This document shows, in pieces, positions 40,553 through 49,558 of a stretch of 64,000 nt of DNA; the first letter of the stretch is position 1; each line of letters begins with the position of its first letter. A program made the position numbers and the translations under genes. This DNA comes from Halorhabdus tiamatea SARL4B (GTDB lineage: Archaea > Halobacteriota > Halobacteria > Halobacteriales > Haloarculaceae): NCBI RefSeq assembly GCF_000470655.1, contig NC_021921.1, positions 1,984,001 to 2,048,000 of the forward strand, written 5' to 3'. The notes below the pieces were generated by a model. It was given only the letters and a program-made list of their open reading frames with translations, was not told where the DNA came from and did no database searches.

Positions 40553-41541
40553 TAGATCAGCGACTCGAGGACGTTCCGTCCGCCGTCGGTCGGCTCGGCG
40601 TCGATCGTCGCCGGTTCCGTCCCGTTGAGGACTTCCTGAATCTCACGAACACCAGAGGAGAGCGTCTCGAGGCCGTACCCGCCTTCGAGGACGAAGGCGA
40701 GTCCGGCGTCGATGCGGTCCGTGAGCGTCCGGAGGCGCTCCGCGAGCACGCCATACCCGCCCGTCGAGACGAGCATCCGGGAGATCGGGTCGTTCTCGTG
40801 GGCGTCGAAGCCCGCACTGACGATGAGGAGATCCGGGTCGTACGCCTCGAACTCGGGGGCGATGACCTCCTCGTAGACCGCGAGGTAATCGGCGTCACCG
40901 CTCCCCGAGGGGAACGGAACGTTCAGCGTGCGGCCGCGCCCCGCGTCGACACCAGTCTCTCCAACGTCGCCCGTCCCGGGGTACAGACCCTCCTCGTGGA
41001 AGGACGCGTAGTAGACATCGCTACGATCGTAGAAGATGTCCTGGGTCCCGTTGCCGTGGTGAACGTCGAAATCGAGGATGGCAACGTTCTCGACGTCCTC
41101 GCGGTCCAGCGCGTGTTCGGCCGCGACGGCAGCGTTGTTGAGGAAACAAAAGCCCATGGCGTCGTCCTCGACGGCGTGATGGCCCGGTGGCCGACCCAGC
41201 GCGAACGGCGTGTCCGCGCCGTCGGCCCCGTCGAGCGCCTCGCGTGCGGCCCACGTGGCGAGCGCCGCACTCGCCATCGCCGCGTCCCAGGTCGCTTCGA
41301 CGGCGACGGTGTCGGCGTCCCAGTTGCCGCCCCCATTGGCACAGAACTGCCGGACGTCCCGGAGATACTCGTCGTCGTGGATCCCGTGGACGGCGTCACG
41401 AGGGAGATCGTTCGCCGGCACGTACTCGACGTGGTCGGTCTCGGCGAGCGTGCGCTTGATCGCCCGCAGTCGGTCGGGACTCTCCGGATGCCGACTGCCG
41501 GTGTCGTGTTCGAGACAGAGCTCGCGATACCCAAACTTCAT
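40531..41541 (-). CDS. Histone deacetylase family protein
   Basis: A 336-residue arginase/deacetylase-fold enzyme. The catalytic His pair is in RPPGHHAVEDD. Zinc ligands are in DFDVHHGNG and SAGFDAHENDP, and the final Gly-rich EGGYGLETL is conserved. The whole set is intact, so it should be an active amide hydrolase: a protein-lysine deacetylase or an acetylpolyamine amidohydrolase-like enzyme. Its start overlaps the histone gene stop by 4 bp, so the two are co-translated. Confidence 0.92.
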   Translation of the reverse strand: MKFGYRELCLEHDTGSRHPESPDRLRAIKRTLAETDHVEYVPANDLPRDAVHGIHDDEYLRDVRQFCANGGGNWDADTVAVEATWDAAMASAALATWAAREALDGADGADTPFALGRPPGHHAVEDDAMGFCFLNNAAVAAEHALDREDVENVAILDFDVHHGNGTQDIFYDRSDVYYASFHEEGLYPGTGDVGETGVDAGRGRTLNVPFPSGSGDADYLAVYEEVIAPEFEAYDPDLLIVSAGFDAHENDPISRMLVSTGGYGVLAERLRTLTDRIDAGLAFVLEGGYGLETLSSGVREIQEVLNGTEPATIDAEPTDGGRNVLESLIYQGFGSR

Positions 41542-41978
41542 TCAACGTAGTTGGTCAGTTCGGCGTAGCGTTCAACGTCCGCTGCCTTGATCGTTCGGCG
41601 GCCGGCGTGCTCGGCCAGCAGTGCCGCCGCGGCCGCGACGTTGTCAGCCTCACGCTCCAGGATCGACGCCAGCGCGATGCGTGCGTCCATCGCGACGCGA
41701 TACCGGTCGTCGATGTCGAGGCGTGCGATACGATCGACCGGGGCGATCGGGAGTTCGAGTTCGTCTTTCTCGGGTACCCCTTCCACCCCGAAATCCGTCG
41801 CCATCAGCGTCTTCCGTCCGTCGGCGCTGGCCGCCGCCGCGGCGTCGACGGCCAGCGCGGCCCCCCGCGACTGGATGCGGCGGGTGAGTGCCTCGGTCGC
41901 TTCGGCGCTCACCCGCAGTCCGTCGGCGTTGCGCCGGATGATCGAATCCACGGGGGCAAACGGTAGCTCGACGCTCAT
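41538..41978 (-). CDS. hstA: Archaeal histone with two tandem histone folds
   Basis: A 146-residue protein started at MSVELPFAPVDSIIRRNADG. Two histone folds are visible: residues 4-66 (PFAPVDSIIRRNADGLRVS, ending RKTLMATDF) and 78-140 (PIAPVDRIARLDIDDRYRVA, ending RRTIKAADVERY). A fused dimer is the usual haloarchaeal histone form, stabilised for high salt by acidic residues. It overlaps the downstream HDAC-family gene (ATGA), and RPA lies 53 bp upstream on the same strand. In Haloferax the corresponding genes are also close together. Confidence 0.93.
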   Translation of the reverse strand: MSVELPFAPVDSIIRRNADGLRVSAEATEALTRRIQSRGAALAVDAAAAASADGRKTLMATDFGVEGVPEKDELELPIAPVDRIARLDIDDRYRVAMDARIALASILEREADNVAAAAALLAEHAGRRTIKAADVERYAELTNYVE

Positions 41979-42031
41979 ACGCCACAAGCGGGCGGTTTCC
42001 GTCTTAAGCGTTTCCTCACGCCGCCGACGAT

Positions 42032-43510
42032 CTAGAACAGTTCTTCGGCGTCGATCTCGCCATCGCGTCGCTGGCCTCTGATCGTGACTTCCTCGCCAAG
42101 GCGGACCGACTCGGCGGTGTCGACGGTGACGGTCTGCTCGCCGTCGTCGACGATCACCGGATCACCAGTCTGGACGACGGTCCCGGTGAACTCGATTTGC
42201 TCGCCATCCGCGTCCGTGTCGTCTGTCTTCGCTCCGTCCGTTCGGCCACTCTCAGCGTCCGAATCATCGCTCGCTGTCTCCCCGCCGTCTCCGTCATCGG
42301 CGAACGCCGAGAGCCCGGTCGAACTGCCAGCGTCCCGACTGGCACTATCGCTCCCGTCACCGCCAGAATCGCCCGCGTCGGGCGTCCTCACCATCGACGC
42401 GCCGTCCTCGAGAACGACGACTGTCGATCCCCACCCGGCCGAGGCTTCGAGGTCGTCCTGCCAGCCGTCCTGGATCTCGACGTCCGCACAGACGACCTCG
42501 TCGCCCGGCGCGAGGTCGCGGTCGGCCTTCTCGCCCCACAGCGCCACCCGGATGTCGCCGGTGTCGTCCTGGATCCGGATGTTCTTGACCTGGCCCTCCG
42601 AGCCGTCGTCGCGGTCGAACGTCCGCGTCGGATCGGTCGAACGAACGACGCCCCCGATGTCGACTGTCTCGTCTAACTCCACGTCATCGATCGGCGTCGT
42701 CTCCGGCGCGTACGCGACATCCCCGTCCTCGAGCTCGTCGATCGCCCCTTCCTCGCCGACGTGAACCTCCAGGTCACCCTCGCGTTCCCGGACGTAGCCG
42801 TCGACGACCTCGACGGTCGCGCCAGCGTCGATCTCTTCGACCCGGTCGGCCCGCTCGTCCCACAGCGTCACCCGCACGCGCCCGGTCTCGTCGCCGATCG
42901 AGAGATTGGCGACCCGCCCTTCCGAGCCGTCGTCGCGGTCGAAGGTCCGGACCGGTTCGGTGTCGAGGACGACGCCCTCGACGTTGACGTTCGACTGCCC
43001 CATTGTGAGCGCGTCGATGGTCTCGCCGTCGCCGGGTTCGACGTCGATCGACGCGTCGAGGTCCTGTTCGGCCTGATCGACGCTGACCTCCAGGCCGTTG
43101 TAGCCCTCCTGCGGGCGACCCTTCACCCGGAGAACGTCGCCGACTTCGACCTCACCCTCGTCGACGGCGACGGCCTCGCCGTCCCAGAAGGTCAGCCGGA
43201 GGCTCCCGGTCTCGTCGGCCGCCTCGACGTTGATCACGCGGCCGTCTTCGTCCGCCCCGTCGCGTTCGAAGGTCCGCAACTCGCCGATCGAGAGCACCTT
43301 CGCCAGAAACCGGACCTCCTCCATGCCGGCCTGGACGTCGGCGACCGTCTGGGCCTCGTTCTCGGTGAGTTCGTGGGCGATCAACATCGCCGCGGTTTCC
43401 TCGTCGGCCAGTCCCCCCATCTGTTCGACCTTCTCCTCGACGGCTTCCCTGAAATTGTCCTCGGAGACGTCGGCGTCGAGATCCGCGTATACGTCCTCTA
43501 TCGCACCCAT
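42032..43510 (-). CDS. Replication factor A, multi-OB-fold ssDNA-binding protein
   Basis: A 492-residue RPA-type protein. An N-terminal helical part (1-60) is followed by three clear OB folds at about 65-150, 172-262 and 283-368. The second and third share the motif RTFDRDDGSEG...(V/I)xDxTGxxRVxLW (seen at about 188 and 300). An acidic Ser/Asp-rich linker (about 375-435) leads to a fourth small OB-like segment (about 438-490). It binds single-stranded DNA in replication and repair. The repeated RTFDRDDGSEG in two domains shows internal duplication. Confidence 0.9.
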   Translation of the reverse strand: MGAIEDVYADLDADVSEDNFREAVEEKVEQMGGLADEETAAMLIAHELTENEAQTVADVQAGMEEVRFLAKVLSIGELRTFERDGADEDGRVINVEAADETGSLRLTFWDGEAVAVDEGEVEVGDVLRVKGRPQEGYNGLEVSVDQAEQDLDASIDVEPGDGETIDALTMGQSNVNVEGVVLDTEPVRTFDRDDGSEGRVANLSIGDETGRVRVTLWDERADRVEEIDAGATVEVVDGYVREREGDLEVHVGEEGAIDELEDGDVAYAPETTPIDDVELDETVDIGGVVRSTDPTRTFDRDDGSEGQVKNIRIQDDTGDIRVALWGEKADRDLAPGDEVVCADVEIQDGWQDDLEASAGWGSTVVVLEDGASMVRTPDAGDSGGDGSDSASRDAGSSTGLSAFADDGDGGETASDDSDAESGRTDGAKTDDTDADGEQIEFTGTVVQTGDPVIVDDGEQTVTVDTAESVRLGEEVTIRGQRRDGEIDAEELF

Positions 43511-43704
43511 CTGTCTACCGAGGCCAGGGTTGCGCTCCGTTTAAGCGTTGTCGTCGACAGTTCGACCCACCGCTGTCGGGTGATTCACTCGCGAGATCGT
43601 GAACGGACATGAGCGACGGTGGTCGCCCTTTCGGTTAAAAAGATACGGTGAACCTACCGTTCGAGCGGGTGTGGAGCCTCACCCCTTCGGACGAGCGTGA
43701 AGCC

Positions 43705-44421
43705 TCACTCCTCGGGTGGCGTCGCACTCGAAGAGCCGTAGGCGGCACTCATCCCGAAGCGATCGCCGTGACTGATCGCAACCTCGGATGGAATGTCGTC
43801 CTCGAAGGAAAAAGTCGCCTCGTAGGGGATATCGACGAGGCACTGGCCGCCGACCCCGCCGTCCTCGCACTCCTCGCGGTCGACAGCGTCGACAGACACG
43901 GCGAGCCGGTCGGCGTCGGTGTCGTGGGAGACATCACCCAGCTGGGCGCGCTTACAGAGGTCGCTCCCACGGCGAATCCCCTTGACGACGATCTGCCCCT
44001 CCTCGGGCTGGAACTCGACGTTTGCATCATCGGTCCCCTGCCCGCACGTCGGTGCGCGGGAGGTGAACTCGAAGGCGACGCCGTTCATCTCGCCGCCGGC
44101 GGACCAGGCCTGTTCGCCCGAACCTGAGTCTCCGTCGTCGGGGGTTGCTGTTTGATGGTCCCCGTCCGATCCAGCCGTCTCCTCGTTCTCGTCGGGCGTT
44201 GTGATGGATTCGTCGCCGGATTCGCCACCCTGGTCGTCGGTAGCGTTCGCGGGCGAATCAGTGGGCGAGGGGGACGGCGTCTGGTCCGGTTGCTCGCTCG
44301 GGTCGTCGGTCGGGGAATCCGTGTCGGTGGGATCGTCGGTGCTCGCGCCGCCGAGACAGCCGGCAAGGAGGCCGATCGCACCGGTCGACGCGCCGATCTG
44401 GAGGAATCTGCGTCGGTTCAT
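43705..44421 (-). CDS. Tat-exported lipoprotein of unknown function
   Basis: A 238-residue protein. It has a twin-arginine signal (MNRRRFLQIGASTG) and a lipobox ending at Cys22 (GLLAGC), followed by a long low-complexity linker rich in Asp, Thr, Pro and Ser (about 25-105). The C-terminal domain (about 106-238) holds four to five cysteines (APTCGQG, DLCKRA, EECEDGGVGGQC), which may form disulfides outside the cell. No functional motif is recognised. Confidence 0.8.
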   Translation of the reverse strand: MNRRRFLQIGASTGAIGLLAGCLGGASTDDPTDTDSPTDDPSEQPDQTPSPSPTDSPANATDDQGGESGDESITTPDENEETAGSDGDHQTATPDDGDSGSGEQAWSAGGEMNGVAFEFTSRAPTCGQGTDDANVEFQPEEGQIVVKGIRRGSDLCKRAQLGDVSHDTDADRLAVSVDAVDREECEDGGVGGQCLVDIPYEATFSFEDDIPSEVAISHGDRFGMSAAYGSSSATPPEE

Positions 44422-44544
44422 GTTCGAAGAAAGGGACGATCGGGAAAAGGGCCTTCCGGAGGGTCAAACGAACGTTTGTCCCGTCCGGCGGATGGGTCGG
44501 TGAATCGTAACCCCTTTATTTGCAACCGCGGTAGAGGGAGTCGA

Positions 44545-44617
44545 GTCCGGGTAGGGTAGTGGACTATCCTCTTGGCTTGCGGAGCCAGGGACCGGAGTTC
44601 AAATCTCCGTCCGGACG
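44545..44617 (+). tRNA. tRNA-Arg (GCG)
   Basis: The fold has acceptor GTCCGGG/TCCGGAC with discriminator G, D arm GGGT/ATCC, anticodon arm TTGGC-TTGCGGA-GCCAG with anticodon GCG, and T arm CGGAG-TTCAAAT-CTCCG. The variable loop is four bases and the D-anticodon junction has two, which is slightly unusual. CCA is not encoded. Confidence 0.9.
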
Positions 44618-44988
44618 CTCACTCCTCGCGAGTGCTTCGCATTGCTCAGCACTCGCTTCGTGGCTCGGTCCGGACGTGCCCAACGCTCACTTCGTTCGCG
44701 TTGGACTCCGTCCGGACGTCATTCTCTCGAAGTAAACCAGCGAGCACCGCGTAGCGTGTGCCCGCAAACGCGAAGGGAGATGACGGCCAGAGGAGATTTG
44801 AGCAGACGAGGAACGCGCAGCGAAGCGAGCATTTTCTCGGCGAGTTCAAATCTCCGGTCGAACGGAGTTCGACCGTGCCCTACGTTCGCTTCGCTCGCGT
44901 GGGACTCCGTCCAGACGTTTTCATCGGCGTAGACCGTGAGCGGAGCGAGCGGCTACACCGATGCAACGGCTAAAAGAAGATTGACCAT
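44618..44988. repeat. 371-bp intergenic region of decayed tRNA-Arg 3'-end copies
   Basis: No gene. Pieces of the tRNA-Arg 3' end recur: tccggacg at 44669-44676, ctccgtccggacg at 44706-44718 (identical to 44605-44617), gagttcaaatctccg at 44842-44856 (identical to 44595-44609), and a variant ctccgtccagacg at 44905-44917. An inverted T-arm piece ggagatttga (44792-44801) pairs with tcaaatctcc (44846-44855). Short cgcttcg-type palindromes fill the spaces. Confidence 0.8.
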
Positions 44989-46539
44989 CTACTCCATGTA
45001 GCCGAGTTGCTGCAGCCGGTCGGCAACTGCCTCACCAGCCTCACTGCGTGCCTCCTCGTCGATCCGGATCGGATCACGCCGGCCCCAGTCGGGATCGCCG
45101 GCGACGATCGGGAGCACGTCGCCAGTCATGTCGTGGGGGACGTCACACCCGGCCGCGACCAGCAGCGTCGGGGCCATGTCGAGAATACTGATCCGGTCGA
45201 GTTCCCCGCCGGCCGTGAAGTCCGGGCCGTTCGCGAGGAAGATGCCCTGGCGGGTGTTCTCGGCCGCCCAGCGGTCCGGGCCGGCCGTGATCTCGCCGCC
45301 GCCGACGCCGTCGTTGACGTGGACGCCGGGGCGCATGTCCACGACGATCTCCGGCGCGTCCTCGACGTATGGTCCCGAATAGACGTCCTCACCCCGATAG
45401 ATGCCGTCGAACAGCGCCCCCTCGCTGTCCTCGACTGCCCGAAGGTCGGCCATCAACGACTCGCGGACCGATGCGTCGTCGAACGTGGGGTTAAGATAGA
45501 TCGGTCCCTGGCCGCTCGCGACGGCTTTCGTGCGGTCGAGGTCGATCGCTTCGAGCTTGCGATCGCGCTTGAGTCCCGCCTGCTGGGGCACGAGTGCCTG
45601 GAGTCGTTCAGGGACGACACGAGCGAGCACGTCGACGATCCCGAGGCGCTTGGCCACGCCGAGGGCAGTCTCCCGATCGAGGCCGATCCGCCGGAGGGCA
45701 TCGTCGACCGTCGCCGTCCGGGCCTGGTAGCCGTTCTCGGCGAGCCACTCGTTGACGTAGAACTCCGTCGTGGTGGGGGCGCTGCCGTGGTCGGACATGA
45801 GGACGACGTTGAGGTCGTCGATCTCCGCCAGGCGGCCGAGATACTCGTCGACGAGTTGCCACGCCCGGTGGGTCGGTTCCGCGTCCCAGAAGAAGTGATG
45901 GAGGACGTTGAGGTAGAACAGCGTGACGTGGACGAAATCCCGATCGCGCTCCTCGAGCAGCCACAGCGCGACTTCGAAGCGCTTCTCCAGGACGTCGAGG
46001 ATCGCCTCGACCTCTGCCCCCCGCTCGTCGTTGCTCGAGAGGAGCGGATCCGGGTGGACGCGGTAGTCGAAGCGCGATTCGATCTCGTCTTCGAGTTCCG
46101 GCGGGTGGGTGTACCCGCCCGAGATCGAGCGGTACTCGCCCTCGACGGCGTCGGGGCCGCCGGCGACGATCATCCCCGCGTCGTCCCGGGGCGGGTACAT
46201 CGTCGGCATGTTGACGACGCCCGTCGAGCGGCCGGCGTCCGCGAGGTAGTCCCAGAGTTCGGCAGTGTGAAAGTCGCTCCCGTCGGCGACCGTGATCTCA
46301 CCGCCCGCCAAATCGACGTGCTCGAACCAGAAGACGCCGAACCCGCCCGGATCCTTCCCCGACGAATAGCACTTCCAGTTCGGGAACGTCACGGGCGGGA
46401 GACAGCTCTCGGTCTCGGCCCACGACCCGGACTCGCGGAGGGCAGCGAGGTTCGGGAGGTCGCCGGCCGCGATCCAGGGGTCGAGCAGACGCCAGCTCGC
46501 GCCGTCGAGCCCCACGACGACGGTCCGATTGCCGGTCAT
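44989..46539 (-). CDS. Alkaline phosphatase superfamily protein (type I phosphodiesterase-like)
   Basis: A 516-residue protein. The N-terminal VVVGLDGASWRLLDPW has the first metal Asp. The nucleophile region is PPVTFPNW, and LMSDHGSAP carries a later metal-binding Asp-His pair. Two more conserved segments (GIFLANGPDF, DMAPTLLVAAG) complete the nucleotide pyrophosphatase/phosphodiesterase fold. No signal peptide is seen, so it is probably cytoplasmic. Such proteins are frequent in haloarchaeal glycosylation clusters. It is divergent from the glycosyltransferase gene with 77 bp between. Confidence 0.88.
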   Translation of the reverse strand: MTGNRTVVVGLDGASWRLLDPWIAAGDLPNLAALRESGSWAETESCLPPVTFPNWKCYSSGKDPGGFGVFWFEHVDLAGGEITVADGSDFHTAELWDYLADAGRSTGVVNMPTMYPPRDDAGMIVAGGPDAVEGEYRSISGGYTHPPELEDEIESRFDYRVHPDPLLSSNDERGAEVEAILDVLEKRFEVALWLLEERDRDFVHVTLFYLNVLHHFFWDAEPTHRAWQLVDEYLGRLAEIDDLNVVLMSDHGSAPTTTEFYVNEWLAENGYQARTATVDDALRRIGLDRETALGVAKRLGIVDVLARVVPERLQALVPQQAGLKRDRKLEAIDLDRTKAVASGQGPIYLNPTFDDASVRESLMADLRAVEDSEGALFDGIYRGEDVYSGPYVEDAPEIVVDMRPGVHVNDGVGGGEITAGPDRWAAENTRQGIFLANGPDFTAGGELDRISILDMAPTLLVAAGCDVPHDMTGDVLPIVAGDPDWGRRDPIRIDEEARSEAGEAVADRLQQLGYME

Positions 46540-46616
46540 TGTCTCGCGGGACGCGGGCGATCCACTAGTGGGTTTCGAACGATACGCCTAAGTGACCTCC
46601 CGAAGGCGATCCTACC

Positions 46617-47297
46617 GTGCGAACGGTCGCCGTCATCCCCGCGTACAACGAGCGCGAGACCGTCGGGTCGGTGATCGACGGGGCGAGCCAGCACGTCGAG
46701 GAGGTCGTCGTGGTCGACGACGGCTCGACGGACGGCACGCCCGACCTCGCCCGAGAAGCCGGCGCGACGGTGATCGAACACGTCTTCAACACGGGCGTCG
46801 GCGGCGCGGTCCGGACCGGCTATCGGTACGCGATCCGGGAGGACTTCGACTTCGTCGTCCAGGTCGACGCCGACGGCCAACACGACCCCGAGGAGATCCC
46901 CCAGCTGCTCGGGGTGGCCGAGGACGCGGACATGGTGATCGGCAGCCGGTATCTCAACGAGAGCTTTCAGGAGTACTCCTGGCTCCGGGATCTCGGGATC
47001 CGGTCGTTTACCGCGGTCGTCAACCTGCTGGGCGGCGTCGACGTCACGGACGTCACCAGCGGCTTTCGGGTCTATCGCGTCACCGCTCTCAGACGACTGT
47101 TGCATCGCTCGGACAAACACTGGGCGGTCGAACAGACTCTGGAGGCCGCCAGGCGCGATATGGACATCCGGGAGGTCTCGATCGCGATGCCGACCCGCGA
47201 GACGGGCTCCTCGCAGTTCACGGTCGAGACCTTCGCGCTCTATCCGCTGCGCATGACCGACGCCATCCTCCGGGTACTCCTCTTTCGAAATCCATGA
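46617..47297 (+). CDS. Glycosyltransferase family 2 (dolichyl-phosphate sugar synthase-like)
   Basis: A 226-residue GT-A enzyme starting at GTG 46617. It begins with VIPAYNERETVGSVI, has the nucleotide-binding VVVDDGSTDGT at about 34-44 and the DxD-type metal site QVDADGQHDPEEIP at about 83-96. No membrane helix is present. It is similar to dolichol-phosphate mannose/glucose synthases that charge the lipid carrier for N-glycosylation. It begins a tightly overlapped four-gene operon. Confidence 0.9.
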   Translation: MRTVAVIPAYNERETVGSVIDGASQHVEEVVVVDDGSTDGTPDLAREAGATVIEHVFNTGVGGAVRTGYRYAIREDFDFVVQVDADGQHDPEEIPQLLGVAEDADMVIGSRYLNESFQEYSWLRDLGIRSFTAVVNLLGGVDVTDVTSGFRVYRVTALRRLLHRSDKHWAVEQTLEAARRDMDIREVSIAMPTRETGSSQFTVETFALYPLRMTDAILRVLLFRNP

Positions 47298-47644
47298 CCT
47301 ACAGCCTCGTCAACGTCCTCGCCGTGCTCGTGGGAGTCGCCTTCCTCTGGAACGCCTATCGCCTCGTCGATCGCGGCCGGGAGGATCTGGCCATCCTCGC
47401 GCTGTCGCTCGTCCTGGGCGGCGGCCTTATCTTCGTCGCCATCTTTCCGAACACCTTCGAAGTCGTCGCGACGGTGCTGGGCCTCGAATGGAAGGCACGG
47501 GCGATGCTCGTCCTCTCGAACCTGACGCTGTTCGTGGTCGTCACCTATCTCTTCGATCGCCTCGGCCGACTGAGCGAGCGGGTCTCGACGCTCAACGAGG
47601 AGTTGAGTCTGCTCGAAGCCGAACGCGACAAGCGCGATGACTGA
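47294..47644 (+). CDS. DUF2304 membrane protein
   Basis: A 116-residue protein overlapping the preceding stop by 4 bp (ATGA). Three hydrophobic helices lie at about 5-22, 34-54 and 67-90 (MLVLSNLTLFVVVTYLFDRL), followed by a short coiled coil (LSERVSTLNEELSLLEAERD). DUF2304 genes regularly accompany family 2 glycosyltransferases, and the pair may act together at the membrane on lipid-linked sugars. Confidence 0.85.
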   Translation: MTYSLVNVLAVLVGVAFLWNAYRLVDRGREDLAILALSLVLGGGLIFVAIFPNTFEVVATVLGLEWKARAMLVLSNLTLFVVVTYLFDRLGRLSERVSTLNEELSLLEAERDKRDD

Positions 47645-48500
47645 CCACCGGGCGGTCCTCTCGATCGACGTCGAACTGTTCGACCAGACGCCCGCGTATC
47701 GGAATGCCTCGGGGAGTACCGGGGAGAGCGGTGTCGGTCTCGACGGCCTTTCCTTCCTTCGGGACGCGCTGGCCGAACACGACGCGCGGTCGACGGGCTT
47801 CGTCGTCGCCGAACTCGCCGAGACCTATCCAGACGCGATTCAAGCGTTCGCCGACGACGGCCACGAGATTGGCTCGCACACCCACTCTCACCGCCTACTA
47901 TCGGACCTCGATCCGGCGACACAGCGCGAGGAGATCGAGCGCTCGCGAGCCGTGCTGGCTGAAACGACCGGCGCGAAGGTTCGTGGCTTTCGCGCACCGG
48001 CGTTCGACCTGGCCGAGAATCACTTTCAGGTGCTCGCGACAGCGGGATACACCTACGATTCGAGCGTCGTGTCGAGTCGGGCGATTCCGGGGTGGTACGG
48101 CGGCGAGTACGACGTTCATCGGCCGACGCCGGCAGCGGAGATCGACACCGACGCGCCCGGAAGCATTCGCGAACTACCGGTCAGCGTCATGCCGAGACTG
48201 CGGCTGCCACTGACCGGAACGTGGCTCCGGTTTTTTGGCCCGCGATACACGATCCTGGGAATGCGATGGCTGGCTCGCCGCGGAATCACGCCGGTTCTGT
48301 ACGTCCATCCCTGGGAGTGTGTCGATCTTCCCGACGTCGAGGGTGTTCCATCGCGGGTGTACTACCACACCGGCGCGTGGATGCGCCGGGCGATCGAGCG
48401 GATCCTGTCGAGCGAATTCACGTTCGTTTCGGCCGGTGAGGTCGTGGCCGGGGGCGACAGCGGGAGTCCCGAAACCGGCACGATCGACGGAGGTGACTGA
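47637..48500 (+). CDS. Polysaccharide deacetylase family protein (NodB fold)
   Basis: A 287-residue protein overlapping DUF2304 by 8 bp. Motif 1 is SIDVELFDQ at about 9-17, motif 2 is IGSHTHSHRLL with the metal-binding His pair, and motif 3 is RGFRAPAF. The C-terminal part (about 190-270) resembles DUF3473, found in surface-polysaccharide deacetylases. It probably removes N-acetyl or similar groups from surface glycans. No signal peptide is seen. Confidence 0.88.
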   Translation: MTDHRAVLSIDVELFDQTPAYRNASGSTGESGVGLDGLSFLRDALAEHDARSTGFVVAELAETYPDAIQAFADDGHEIGSHTHSHRLLSDLDPATQREEIERSRAVLAETTGAKVRGFRAPAFDLAENHFQVLATAGYTYDSSVVSSRAIPGWYGGEYDVHRPTPAAEIDTDAPGSIRELPVSVMPRLRLPLTGTWLRFFGPRYTILGMRWLARRGITPVLYVHPWECVDLPDVEGVPSRVYYHTGAWMRRAIERILSSEFTFVSAGEVVAGGDSGSPETGTIDGGD

Positions 48501-48501
48501 C

Positions 48502-49536
48502 GTGGACGCGAATCGCCTCCGCGACGTCGCCGTCACGCTCGCCCAGTACGCGATCGCGCTCGTGACGCTTGCGTGGGCGCTCTCACAGACCGACCCGGCC
48601 GAGGCACTGTCGCTGCTCGCCGGACTCGACGCGCTCACAATCCTGGCGCTGCTCGGCGTGACCGTCCTTGGACTGCTCGCCCGCTTCGACACCTGGCAGG
48701 CTGCGATCGGTCCCGTCGAGTCGACCGACCTCCGGACCGCCGGGCGAATCGACCTGATCGTCAACTTCGTCAACCAGTTGCTGCCGTCCCGGTTGACCGG
48801 CCGCCTCGCCGCCCCGTTCGTCCTCCGGAGCGAACTCGGGGTGTCCTACGCCGACGCGACCGCCGTCTCGGGCGTCCACACCGCACTCTACGCGCTGCTG
48901 TACGGTGCCGTCGCGACCGTCGGCCTCGCGTTCGCCGTCGGTCGACTCTCGATCGGGCTCGCGGCCGTCCTCGCGCTCTCGATCGGGCTCTATCTCGCTG
49001 CGGGCGTAAGCGTCCTCGCCGCCGGGACGAACCTCGAACGGCTGGACTGGGTGTTCGGCGGGATGACGCGACTACTCGGTTATCTCCCGCGGGTCGGGGA
49101 TCGACTCGCCGCGCAGGCCGAAGACGCAGTCAGCTTCACGGCCGACGCGACGGACGCGTTCCGCTCGATCGCCTTCGATCCGGGTGTCTGGGCCCGGTAC
49201 GCCGCCGGCTGGACTGTGGCGATGGTACTCGCGCCCGGCGCGCGTGTGTTGTTGCTGTTCAGCGGCTTCGGCGTGGCCTTCGAGCCCGTCGCGCTCGTGC
49301 CGGTCTACCTCGTGATGGCCTACAGCGTGACGCTGCTGCCGCTGACGCCGGGTGGCTTCGGCGTGACCGAGGCGACCACGACGGCCGTCTTCGTCGCGCT
49401 GGGAGTGCCGAGCGCGGCGATCGTTCCCGTCGTGTTCGTCGATCGTTTCCTCGGCGTGTACCTCCCGGCACTCGCGGGCTGGTATCCCTCGCTCGGGATC
49501 GATCGGGCGTCACTCAGGACTGGCGACGGGGAGTGA
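48502..49536 (+). CDS. UPF0104 / AglD-like flippase-type membrane protein
   Basis: A 344-residue protein starting at GTG 48502, directly after the deacetylase stop. Eight or so hydrophobic helices are visible. The family signature FVNQLLPSRLTGRLAAPFVL (about 89-108) and the C-terminal VTLLPLTPGGFGVTEA mark the lysylphosphatidylglycerol-synthase TM region/UPF0104. In haloarchaea this domain is fused to glycosyltransferases such as AglD; here it stands alone next to a separate glycosyltransferase. A lipid-linked sugar transport role is inferred. Confidence 0.85.
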   Translation: MDANRLRDVAVTLAQYAIALVTLAWALSQTDPAEALSLLAGLDALTILALLGVTVLGLLARFDTWQAAIGPVESTDLRTAGRIDLIVNFVNQLLPSRLTGRLAAPFVLRSELGVSYADATAVSGVHTALYALLYGAVATVGLAFAVGRLSIGLAAVLALSIGLYLAAGVSVLAAGTNLERLDWVFGGMTRLLGYLPRVGDRLAAQAEDAVSFTADATDAFRSIAFDPGVWARYAAGWTVAMVLAPGARVLLLFSGFGVAFEPVALVPVYLVMAYSVTLLPLTPGGFGVTEATTTAVFVALGVPSAAIVPVVFVDRFLGVYLPALAGWYPSLGIDRASLRTGDGE

Positions 49537-49558
49537 ACGCGCGTCACGCCGTCGCCAC

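Noticed and set aside
45007-46674. 555-codon plus-strand frame over the phosphodiesterase-family gene
   Set aside because: It is an antisense shadow of a gene with clear catalytic motifs on the minus strand.
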